Source of the DNA: Taeniopygia guttata
Lineage: Eukaryota > Chordata > Aves > Passeriformes > Estrildidae
DNA length: 64,000 nt
Assembly (NCBI RefSeq): GCF_048771995.1
Contig: NC_133063.1
Coordinates: 58,439,310-58,503,309, forward strand
Direction of reading: 5' to 3'
Part shown: positions 46,691 through 57,619 of the stretch, piece after piece
Numbering within the stretch: the stretch's first letter is position 1
Layout of the letters: the number at the start of each line of letters is the position of its first letter
Program-made: the position numbers and the translations under genes
The notes under the pieces: model-generated
What the model saw: the letters and a program-made list of their open reading frames with translations, nothing else
Told to the model about the DNA's origin: nothing
Databases searched by the model: none

Positions 46691-47850
46691 AAAGGAGATA
46701 GAGGCTTATCGGAAGATCGGGGGACAGTTAGAAGGAGGTAAGTGGAAGTTACCAGATGGGAGGGAATTGTTGTCAAAGGAATACACTAGGAAGATTTTAA
46801 AAAGGTTACACCAACAGACACACTGGGGGGCCCGAGCTCTGGCAGAGCAGTTCCTGAAATTCTTCAGCTGCAAAGGTATATGTGAATTGGCTAAACAAGA
46901 GGTGCAAGGGTGAGTAACTTAGAAAAAAATAATAAATCGTACAAACTCCCAAAGGTGAAAGGGGAGTCGTCCAGCAGCTTACTGGCCTTTTGAAAAGATC
47001 CAGGTAGATTTCACTGGTCGGGAAACACAAATTCTTATTAGTCATAGTAGACAAACTAACCCACTGGGTGGAAGCTTTCCCAAGCTCCCGGGCTACAGCC
47101 CAAACAGTATCAAAGGTCTTATTAGAAGAAATTATACCTCAATATGGGTTAGTAAGCTACATTGATCCGAACCAGGAGACACATTTCACATCAAAAATCA
47201 TTAAGCTATTAGCAGATGCTTTAGGCATTCGATAGGAATACCACACCCCATAGCACCCTCAGAGTTCTGGGCCACTCAAAAGAATTAATCAAATGTTAGA
47301 AGTCCAATTAGCCAAATTGATGTTAAAAACAAATGTCATAAATAAAATACATCCCATTAGCCTTATTAAACATAAGAACTATGCCTCATTCTGAAATGGG
47401 ATTCCCACCTTCTGAAATGTTACATGGGATACCTTATACCCATAGTATGCCTGTAGGGCATCCGGGAGTAAAGAATAGACAGATACAACCATACCTAATA
47501 GCATTGAATAAGGATCTCAAGGGGGTGATCATGCAACACAGCACCCCACCCCCCCCTTAGACTTTTTAATATATACAGCAATAAGTAAAATACATCCTGA
47601 AGACAAAATACTGGTAAAAAACATAAAAAGAGTCAACATTCACGCCTCATTAAGAGGGACCCTATATTATCCTTTTAACTACAAATACTGCTATACAAAC
47701 TGCAGAAAAGAAGCAGACACACGCGTCAAGAAGCTGATCTCCAGGACCGGCACCAGAGTGGAAAATCACTCCCCCCCAGGAATTTGAAGATAATCCTGTC
47801 CGGCCAAGTAAAAAAACGGAGAGCATCTCTATCGAGAAGTGTAACTATTA
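46640..47850 (+). pseudogene. pol: Integrase remnant
   Basis: The zinc-binding N-terminal domain is visible at 46795-46915 (LHQQTHWGARALAEQF and FSCKGICELA: His-x3-His and Cys-x3-Cys). The core follows from about 47007: VDFTG with the first catalytic Asp, then HWVEAFPSSRATAQTVSKVL. The second core motif reads DPNQETHFTS, where the position expected to hold the catalytic Asp is Asn. Stops TAG at 47233 and 47251 interrupt the core. The C-terminal domain (HPEDKILVKN near 47594, then APEWKITPP near 47750) leads to the likely end of pol near 47850. Several frame changes occur. Integrase joins viral DNA to host DNA; this copy cannot do so. Confidence 0.85.
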
Positions 47851-48851
47851 TCCTCTCATACATTTCTCTTGCAAATACTGTCATAAAGTTTAAAATGTTC
47901 GTTACTGACTTAAATCAAGTGGGTTGTGTGGGAAGTGCTCTGAGCAGGAAAAAGACCTGACTAGCCGTTTTCTGGTAATAGCCACAAGGCTAATATTGTT
48001 CTAATTAGATTAAATAATCTAAGTTTTAGGTTTTTTTCTTTTTCTCATATCAAAAGGGATTAAGGGGGAAATTACAAACAAAAGCTAAAATTATTATTGT
48101 TGAGTGTCATAGATTGAACAACATACCCTGCAGTGCAGACACTAGTGAACTACACCAATGAGGCATTTTTAAACAGGGTATGCGGCTCGGCCTTGGTATG
48201 AAACCATAAAGATTCCTGCTGCCAAGAAGATGGCTCACCCCGCCGCTGGATGCACCCCAGTGGGCGCTGGGAACGGCAGAGGGATCCCAGCAGTGGAAGT
48301 AGTCCCAGCGAGCCTGAGCCTAACCTTGTGCCTCAGTAACCTCCCCAGTCCTGAGAAGGGGGAACTCAGTGACAAATACCCAGAAGAAATCGCCTCTTAC
48401 CTCATAGAACTGCAGCAGGGGTAAGCCTAATAAACGTTGTCTTGACACACTCAACAGGGGGTGTACAAATTCAAAGGAAAATCAAAAACATACCTTGAAA
48501 ACGGACAGTCAGCTCATAAACTGCATCAAAAAGGGCACAGATAGATATAGTTTATAACAGATATATTAGTACTACATGGGTTAGGAAAAGCAAGAGTCTA
48601 TTTTGTAACTTATTTTCAAGCTAATTCACTGTGTTATAACCCAAATAAATTTGGTATGTGGGAAAACATACTGGATGGGTGCTAGATAAATGAGTAATTG
48701 AGACAAATAAAAGAAAGACACAAACCCACAAATCTTACCACAGAATCCCAGATGAAAACTAAAATGTAAGGAATTAGAAAATATATATATAAACTCTGTA
48801 GTTTTATATCGAATAAAATAAAAAGTAGGGCGCAAATTAATAGGTTAATAT
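47851..48851 (+). other. 3' interior of provirus; no recognisable env
   Basis: About 1.0 kb between the end of pol and the polypurine tract, shorter than a full env gene. No signal peptide, furin site, CX6CC motif or transmembrane anchor is apparent in any frame. The longest open frame (48230-48424, 64 codons, starting MAHPAAGCTPVGAGNG) has a slightly GC-rich composition but no identity I recognise. An AATAAA at 48429-48434 follows it. Either env is deleted with a short residue left, or this is unrelated captured sequence. Confidence 0.6.
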
Positions 48852-48864
48852 AAAAGGTGGGGGA
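48852..48864 (+). promoter_or_regulatory. Polypurine tract (plus-strand primer)
   Basis: AAAAGGTGGGGGA directly before the 3' LTR (one T between). A single T interrupts the purines. RNase H leaves this RNA as the primer for plus-strand DNA. Confidence 0.85.
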
Positions 48865-48865
48865 T

Positions 48866-49498
48866 TGTTATGTGTAGTAGATATAATTTGCGCCATTTCT
48901 AATATGATATATGTGATATTGAATATTTGTTAGAGTATACATGTTTGTATTAGGATTCCCCCCCCTCACAGGCGCAGGTGAGACCGGGTGTAGATTGGAA
49001 ACTGATTTACAAGTAAGAAGGTACGGCTCGCCAGGAGATGGGCCATGTCTGGGGAGATACAGAAACCCCAGGTGCTGATCGTTAGCGTGAACGACCCGAG
49101 ATGGATATCATGGAAATCCTTGGGCAGATACATGTGAATACAGCGTTCCCCTAAAAATTTCATCAAAGGATTCAACAAACTCCAGACAGTGATTTGTTCT
49201 CCCTCATCACCAAAAAGGAAAATCTTATTAACATATGGACTCTGAATAGAAGAAAAGACTGATTGCTGAAATCTTGGCCTCAGGCGGAATTTTCCCTATA
49301 AAAACCGCTTGTACCAGGATGGAGGTGTGTGGGCATGGAGGAAAACCTCTGCTGAGGCTGACCTCTTTGTTGCACACCCAGGGCCAACCCCGGGCTCGGC
49401 TCTGTTCTTTCCTTGTGGCTGGCTAGATAAAATTTGATTGCAAAATAAATAATTTATTTTTCATATAAATTTGGCTGGACAAATTTTCATTTATAACA
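48866..49498 (+). repeat. 3' LTR of the class I provirus
   Basis: 633 bp. TATAAAAA from 49297, AATAAA at 49444-49449. Relative to the 5' LTR I count about 5 substitutions, one 2-base insertion (near 49152) and one 11-base insertion (near 49383). It is followed by the target duplication GAAT (49499-49502). Confidence 0.97.
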
Positions 49499-49502
49499 GA
49501 AT

Positions 49503-52500
49503 GCTGCAGGAATATCTTGTTTTACTGTGTAACATATCTGATAATGAAAAGTTGTATCAAACACCCTGTGAGACTACTCCTTACATATAAGGTCCTCCCT
49601 CCCACTTAATTTTTTCCATTTTTCAGAAGGGACCAGACAAGGTGATCATTCCTCCAGAGCCCTTGATCTGGCTTCTTGTGTGCAAATTGCAATGAGCCAG
49701 CAGCTCATTGAGTGAGCTGCCTCAGATGGGCTTGGCAGCTTGCCCCTCCTGCTATTGTCTCTTCTGGGTGCCTTTGTGGGTGTTTTGCCTCATAGCCTAC
49801 CACTTGGATTTAGAAATAAAGAAATAGGAAAATAATTTTTAAAATAAATTTAATTTTAAGGATGCTCTTTAGCTGTAGTATATCTAGAAAATTACTACCT
49901 ATAACTTAAGCTTTCCAATTATCCTTATGGTCTCAAGCTGTAATGATGCTGACAGTTGCAAAAGCACAATTGGAAAACAGGAAGTAAAGTGAAGATTAAA
50001 AAATAAAGTTACATTTGGTTTTGCACCTTTCTTTTTCTTCTCTCATACTACTTCTGTTTTGATCAACTGATGTTAATATTTTGCTGGTCTTCCATTTTGA
50101 TCACACTCAGCTAAGTTTTTCCTAGTCTTGTCTTAGGCTTAGCTTCATCTTTTCAGAAAGCTTCTCCCTGTTTCAATATTGCATAGCAAGTAACAGATAT
50201 GTAATGATAAGTAGCATTAGATGGGCTAAGTATGCATTCTAACTTTCTGATGGGGTAAGTAAACATTCTACCTTTCAAGTGAAACCTCACTGGGACATTG
50301 AGTCTGATTAGAGCCAAGTGTTTAATTTTTTTCTAGATCTTGCAAGTTCTGGCACAAAGAGTAAGGACCTCAACTTCTTCTACTGCTTTTTGAATAAGAC
50401 ACAGTTCAGTAGCACACTATAAATTCAGTAACTATAACACCAAAGGATTTTTGGCTTCATCTTAGTAGAGAAGTCGATGAACACACTATAAACACGCAAA
50501 GAGGGAAATCTCACTTTACTGCCTTTGATCTAAAATTCCCTGGGATAAGGAAAAGAAAAGCCACAATTGTTCTTTTCTAACTAACATAGCATAATTTTGA
50601 CCACTAGCAATGTCTTTTTATTAAGATTACTAGATTTCTCTTTTATAACACCCTGTTTCTCAAGTGATCAGCAACTCAGCAAGACAGCAACTTCAGGCAT
50701 TTCACAGTTTTCTTACCACCTGGGCTTGCAGCGTCTATAATTCTTTGAAAACTGAGAATACAGCAACTATGACTAAGCCAAGCAGCATTTAAGCTACTGC
50801 TCTTTCAATTTATTATCAGCTCTTAAAAAAATAGTACCTTTGTGAAAGCAGAGTATTAATAGAGTTTCTGCTCTCCTGTCTGTCCCAACAGGGCTCAAAA
50901 TAACAATCACACAAGTGTAGGATCTAACTCTCCTAGACGAATAAAGTTCAGTGCTGACCATTAGAATTGCCTCTTAATGTGCCCACATGCCACAGCACTG
51001 TTTGATTTCAAAGCAAAGGTTCAGTCAGAATGACTTTATCTTCTGAAGGTATCATCAGACCTGGTTAGTCAAGCCTAATCTCTACTTACTCCTGCTCTGC
51101 TAATCTCTGCATGATCTACAACCTCTGAAAGGTAGATTTTCACCTAATTGCCAGATACCAAATACTTACTGCCTTTCACTTCAGTGACTGTGACCTCACT
51201 TGTCATCCTGGAAGGAACACCAGTAAAACTGCATTAACTACCTGAAAACCAAGACTATCTCAACTCTGTCATTGTAGCCCAAAAGGAGTTATTTGCTCAG
51301 AGTTTAGCATCACTGAAGTTCTTCTGACTTAAGGCTCAGTTATGGGCTCCAAGTACTATGGGATAAGACCAAGCCTATTTAACTGCCTGTTGGTTTTAAG
51401 CAGATAATCTGAAAAACAAGTAACTTGCTAGGAAATATGTGTTAATCTCCGTCAATGATAAAGAACTTTTTCCTCTAACCTGCAAAAGGTATTACAAACA
51501 GCAACTGTCCTGTATATCTTACCTTCTATTGGCTGTCTCACAGAGTAAGAGATTAGTTGTTAAAATTATATACATAATATTAAAATTATGAAATACATAG
51601 ATATAAATAGAGAGAAAAAACATAAAGTAAAGGACTCCACAACATCATGGACAGCCTGGGATCTGCTTTTGTATCTTCCTAATTGTTCTTATATTACTTT
51701 ATTGAGTAAAAAAGAATGTCTGGAATTGACTGAATGTGATAACTTGCTCCACACAAATCCCCATAACCTAAATGGGCTTTTTTCCCCAGCTCCAGATAAG
51801 GCATCCCCTGTGAAATCCAGACATCTGTATGGACTACTTTATCACTTCAAGAAATCAGCTCATGAGAGCACCACAAAGATCTCTTGAAAACGTTTTGGGA
51901 GCAACTTCCTATTCCCTAGAACTGTATGCACAAACCTCAAGCCACAGGTACATCATCAGGAGTTTTAGCTTTGCTTCAGGCAAAATTCCTCCAACAGCAA
52001 TGCCAGAAACACCCTTCCAAACCTCAAAGGAAACATCAAAGAACACATCAACAAACTTCTGTAACCTCCCCCTCGGAAGCCTCCCAACAAGGACAGGCAC
52101 CCAAAGGCAGTTTTGAGAGGAAATGGAAGAGTGTGAATAAACCCAGTTTACAACTTGACAGCTACTTTTATCAGTTTTAGAAAGTGCCTGAGGTCACCTA
52201 GGACAAATGGTTTCTCAGAATTCTCAGCAAAAGCTTCGCAAATGGTTTTCAAACTTCTTCAAACCTATTTATATTTCCAGTGCCCAGCTGGATTATAACT
52301 CATGTTCTACATTTGTTGTACAAGTTTGGAGTCTCTGATTTGCAAATGTGCAAATACTTGACTGTTTGTAGAGTCCTATGTGTATATGGCTTTTTAGACA
52401 GCTGCAATGACAGAACCAAACCAAGCAGTTAACACATCAGAGAGACTATAGCAGTACAACATCTGAAGAGTTTGTAAATTAAGTAAACATGGGACGGCAT

Positions 52501-53820
52501 CTCACATGTATTATCAGTTCACTTCCTCATATGCATTTTAGCTTAGCCACACAAAATTTGTATCTCAGAGCTCCATTAAACAGGAACAGCAGTTTTGTTC
52601 CAAAACTCTTCCAGTCAATTACAACCATGAATCAGTTTAGCAAGTGCATTCCCTCTTTTCTGTGGTATCACTGCCCTGTGTTTGTCTCTGCTGGCTTCTA
52701 TACATAAGGAGCATGGCAGAAGAGTAAGAATTATGGCTTGCCTAAAGCAAGTTCTTCAATAATGTAAAATTATTGAAGAATATACTGTGGGTTACAAAGA
52801 ACAGAAAGATGAGCTCAGTATTGACAGAGACATCCTGAAGCTTCATTAGGGGTAAAATTTGTACTTTCTTAGGGAGGCAATAAGATCCAGAGGTGAACAT
52901 GACAACAGAGAGGAAAAAAACTGTTCAGAAGCAGGAACAGGCAGTCAAGTTTGTGACCCAGTCTAAACTTGTCGATGTGACCTTGAAAAACACTAGGTGG
53001 GATATTTATATTATATATAATGCCCAGGATAGGTAAATGAGCTCATTCTGAGATGAATAGTTCTGTTAAGAGGTATTTGTAAAAATAGATATTTATTTTC
53101 TACTAACCAGAAAGCAGTGTAAATGTGTCTTGTGACACTGCATTCATTCTTGCCAAGCGATAGGAAACTTATAACTAATCTGAAAAGAGGAGAATTTTTG
53201 AATACATGTAGGAATATGCAGTGCATATAATTTGGCACTTGGTTCCAGGTACCAATGTGATTATAGTTTTTAAGACTTAAATATGACTGCTAATGGCCAG
53301 TTTGCAAAAAAGAGGTTACAGGTAACTTTGTCGTAAAATCACTCCCAAGCTGCTTTCCAAAAAAATATGGCAACATTTTAACAGAAAAATACACCTGTGA
53401 CAGGGCAGCATACAATACAGCTGGGAGTTCTCAGAGGTTATGTATAGCATGGATGCATAGCTTATGCAACTATCAGTGAATAAATAACTTCATGCTTGGA
53501 CATGCTCATTTACACATGATCTTGGGAATGTTGGTGAACTTTCTCAAGCATTAACTGATTTCTGTTAAATGTGTCAAGGTACAATAAAAAACAGAGTGAG
53601 GCTTAACTGAAATGAGGCCCTGATTTTAGTATTTTTGTGCTGTCAATAAACTACAACTGAATGTTAGCTATGAAGTGTATGGGTCATGGTGAAAAATTTT
53701 ATTTGAAAGCTGTTTCTCCAAAGAATATTTTGTGACTATTTTTTTCTAGTGCATGTGTATATTTTCAAAGCAGGCTATTAACAGCTTTTAGAGACTGACT
53801 TGTAATTTTGTTCTAAGTCA
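49503..53820. other. Gene-free stretch
   Basis: AT-rich, non-repetitive sequence right of the provirus. ORFs of up to 99 codons (51588-52180, several overlapping frames) lack domain features. No repeat family recognised. Confidence 0.5.
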
Positions 53821-53834
53821 GAAATGCTGCTTGT

Positions 53835-53893
53835 GGGGGTTTTTTTTGGTTTTTTTTTTTTTGGGGGGGGGGGTTGGTTTCTTTTGTTTTTTT
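53835..53893. repeat. T/G homopolymer tract
   Basis: Alternating runs of T (up to about 14) and G (about 10). It generates a spurious Phe/Gly-rich ORF start at 53831. Confidence 0.95.
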
Positions 53894-56753
53894 TTAATTG
53901 GAACTGAAATTCCAACATATCTTTCAAATCTTCTCACCCTAGCACTTCTTCAACAGATGCCTGTTAGAAAAGCATATTCAGTCTGGAACCTCATGTGGGT
54001 TTCTTCTCAAACAGAAGAAAAAGGAGACAAAATACTTTGGGAAAGATCTCTATCAGTTTATAACAAGCAAGTTCAGTTCTTATCTAACATATTTACATAT
54101 AAGTTTCTAAGATGTATTACCTTGTGTTGCATTTTCACTAGACCTAGCTCTTTGTTAACAACTTTGGATGAATCACAGGAGTACTCAGACACCATCATAT
54201 CAGCACAGTACTTCATCAAACACTGACGTATGAAAATGGGTCAGATTATCCATCCAGAAAAATCATTCTTTTCCTTGTATGTTTACTTCAACACTGTTAC
54301 ATACTTATGTGGAATTGTTATTTAATCATATTATTGTCAAACTGGCTATAACATAATTCACCTAGCACTGACCAACTACAGAACAAAAATCAAACAAACA
54401 TTTTGCTGTTGTTAAAATTTTTTTCTATGGGTCTGAGCTTCTGAAGCCAGCAGGTCACTTGGATTATATATATAATGTTGATAATTGCATTCCTCAAATC
54501 TACAAAATGCAATACAGCTCAGTATTTTCCAAAATAGCTTTAAAAACAATTACAATTACTGCCCAGAAATTTTCAAACACAGCAAGCTATTGGCTTAGAC
54601 AGTGATGGAAACCCTAAAAAGAAGATAAATATTTTGAAACGCACTGTAAATCAAATTTGTGCACTGGACTAAAAATGGATTATCTGCCTCTAAACAGCAA
54701 AATATGTTTTAGCTTGAGGGTTTTTTTCCATACTTATTTACTAGAAATTATTTTAAATTGTGTCTGTGTGACTTTTCTTTTCTTGAGATTTTTAACAGCT
54801 GATTTGTAGTAAATGCTCTACTACAATTAGTTCTACATACTCTACTCATTACATTTACTGATGCACCGGAATCCACTGTTTCTCAACCTTTTAATAAAAA
54901 GTACATTTTTCAGCTTAAAAACCATTGTGGAACAATGGTATGTTGGCCTAAAGCTGCTCTGTAAGTATTTTCACAGATGTATCTACAGACTCAACTGGGC
55001 AAATTTTGATGATGTAATTAACAGAGGCACTGATTAAGAATGAGACTTTGAGGAAGATTATTATATTGTGATCTACTATCTTTTGATCCTGTGTTACCAA
55101 GACAAAGTTAGCCACTTTTTCTAACCTTCATTCCAGAAAGTGTCGTGGGGGGTGAGGAGGGGGAAGTCAGCTCAAATGGAAGCCAAAGGCACTGGTTTTG
55201 TGTATGTCCACTCCAACCTGATTATGAATAATCAGTTTTCTGACTTTAGGCCAAATTCACCTTCTCTGGTACAGCATGACTTTTGCAGGACAAAGACAAC
55301 ACTGGCTGTGTACCTTCTGAGGAATCCTTCAGCAGACCACAAGCTCATGTCCACTGGACATCTTCTTGAAAGAAGGTATGTCAGTAGGATAGGATGATGC
55401 TAGATTGATGCTGATGGTTTACTAATTGTACACAGCTGGAATTGCAGCCTTCACTTTTCTAGCAGCTCACAAAGAGAATGTGGGAAGTTTATCCTGGACT
55501 CTCTGAGTTTCCAGCTGGAAGACAATCCCTTGGAATGTTCCAGAAGGAAGCAGCATTTTCCTAATTCAGGTCATTATTTTTATCAAATGGGAGCAAAAGC
55601 TTAAAATTTTACAAAATTTGTCTTCACAGAAAAGGGTACCTGTCACTTTCTTAGAAATGTCTTGAGTATTTAGTTATTAATCAGAATGGGGTATTATCCT
55701 GTTAGCCCTTGTAATATTGTAATATGTTAAAATATTTGTGTTTTCTACTGAAAGACTTCAGTTGCATAAATCTAGATGTTGAGTTTCCTATTTTTCCTCT
55801 TCCCCTTAGAAAGTGATTTTTTGGCTTTCCTCAGTATACAGAGCAGAAAAATATGAAAGAAGCAAATCATAAGACAAAAAAAAAAATAAAAGAATGCAAC
55901 CTCAGAAGTTTGATTTTGGTTTGGTGGTTTATTTCTCACAGTTGCGTGATTTTTTCTAAATCCTGGTTCAAGATTTTTGTGCAGTAGGGCTGATCATTCA
56001 TCTGATCTTTCAAACTTCTCTGCATTATATCCAGGTAAGAATAGGCCATACCTCCAAAACCAGCATGAACTTAATTGAAACAGATAAACATATATTGCTG
56101 AATGATGCACGGTATAATAAGGAAAGCACAAGCAAAATCAAGCTGAGACTTCACATGTAACCACAAGACTCCACTGCACAACTCTGGACACCCTATGCAA
56201 GGTCACTGCTTTTGTAATCAAGTTTCTCAAGCCACAGAAGAATGATCGAAATTTCAGTCCAAATTTACCAAAACATGTTACTTGTCTCTTTTATTTTTAA
56301 TGGAGATTCAAGGTTTATTTTTTTGAAGGCTGTGTCATCCTTTTAACGAGCAACATACCTCTTGGCAGCCCTTCACTATCTTGATTACCAGCTGAGAGTC
56401 AACACACCCTGTAAGCATTTGTTCATCAGTTCAGCAGAATTACCCAGTGAGCATCTCGCATTCAAGAATGCAGCTGTCTTTGTGGCAGGCAAATTTACAG
56501 ACATGATTTTTGCAACTGCATCTGCTAACTACAGAATGGCCAATTAAAACAGGTTACCCAAAGTGGTATAGTTATCCAAAGTGGTAAAGACTTCTGCTCA
56601 CTGCTGCAACTCACTGAGAGACTCACAGCTTCTTTTGTTACTAGTATATATAGCATTCAGGTATTCACTGAAGGGATTAAACTAACCCTATCTCTGCAGG
56701 CTCTGCAAGGGCTCTCTACTCTCTATCCTGAAGACTGAGTTTCTGCAAAGGAC

Positions 56754-57587
56754 ATGTCCGAGCTCAAACTTCTGCATGTTTCTTGCACTCCATCTACCCA
56801 CAGAAGCCACGTCCTCTCCTCTGTAGGGGTATCTCTGGCTGGGACCTGTGGTCTTGACCTATGTACCCAACTCTTGCCCCAGGATCCCCTTGCTGAGATA
56901 TCCTCAGCTCTTTACACACTTCCCAGCTCCATCTCATGGCCCCACTCTTTCTTCCTGCTTCCTGGCCACAGCTTTCCCAACTTCAGCATAGCTCCCTCAA
57001 AACCACTGTCACTGGCCTTAGCTGAAGCCATCCTGTTCCCATGCAGGGTTCTCTGTTTGGAGCTGTCCTGGCTGCACACTGGGGCAGCCCCTCCACCTCT
57101 CCAGCTGAGGAGGCAGCTGTGGCGAGCTCGAGGCTGGGCAGAGGCTGCTGCTCAGCCAGGCCCAAGCAGCGCTCCCCAGACTCAGGGTTTCCTAAGAGAA
57201 GCTGAACCATACCCAGCTCTTGGCCTCACCTCAGGTGCCAGCTGCTTAAAGGGGAGACTCACCACAGCTCAGATCTCAGCAGCTCTCCACACCAACATGG
57301 TTGACCAGGGATTGACAGCTGCCATAGCAGAATTGCAATTCCAGTGTTCCAGCACCTATCCTGGCTTTAACTCTGAGCAGCCACAAGCCACAGCTGAGCC
57401 CCAGCAAAGGACTGAGGGACACCTGCTGTGTCCAAGAGGTGGCTGCTGGCCAAATTTGAGAGATGCTCTGAAACCCCATGCCAAGCATGAAAGCCAGGTG
57501 ACAAAAAGGCCATATTTAATGGGAAGCAATTTTATGCAGCGCTGGTCCAAGGCACCTGTGATACCTGATGCCACAGACATCCACTGA
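56754..57587 (+). other. 277-codon open frame in a C/G-rich patch, coding status doubtful
   Basis: The longest ORF in the window, starting MSELKLLHVSCTPSTHRSHV and rich in Ser, Leu, Pro and Ala. It lies in an isolated patch (about 56680-57620) richer in C and G than the AT-rich surroundings, which lowers stop-codon frequency. I see no signal peptide, repeated motif, domain or splice context, and other frames are also open for long distances (minus 56983-57210, 57276-57580). It may be an unrecognised interspersed repeat (for instance an LTR) or a fortuitous ORF. Confidence 0.2.
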
Positions 57588-57619
57588 ATCTTTCATGGGT
57601 GTCTGGCCACAGTGCAGAT

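Larger units (their letters stand above)
42119..49498 (+). mobile_element. Endogenous retrovirus, class I (gammaretrovirus-like), two LTRs, internally defective
   Basis: A complete-ended provirus of 7380 bp: 5' LTR 42119-42738, primer binding site 42743-42760, gag/pro/pol remnants 43529-47850, an unrecognised 3' region, polypurine tract 48852-48864, and 3' LTR 48866-49498. It is flanked by the 4-bp duplication GAAT (42115-42118 and 49499-49502), as expected for class I elements. The two LTRs differ by about 5 substitutions, a 2-base indel and an 11-base indel, which points to recent integration. The interior carries several frameshifts, stop codons, large deletions in pol, no recognisable env, and a GC-rich foreign-looking block in gag. 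It cannot make a complete virus. Confidence 0.97.
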
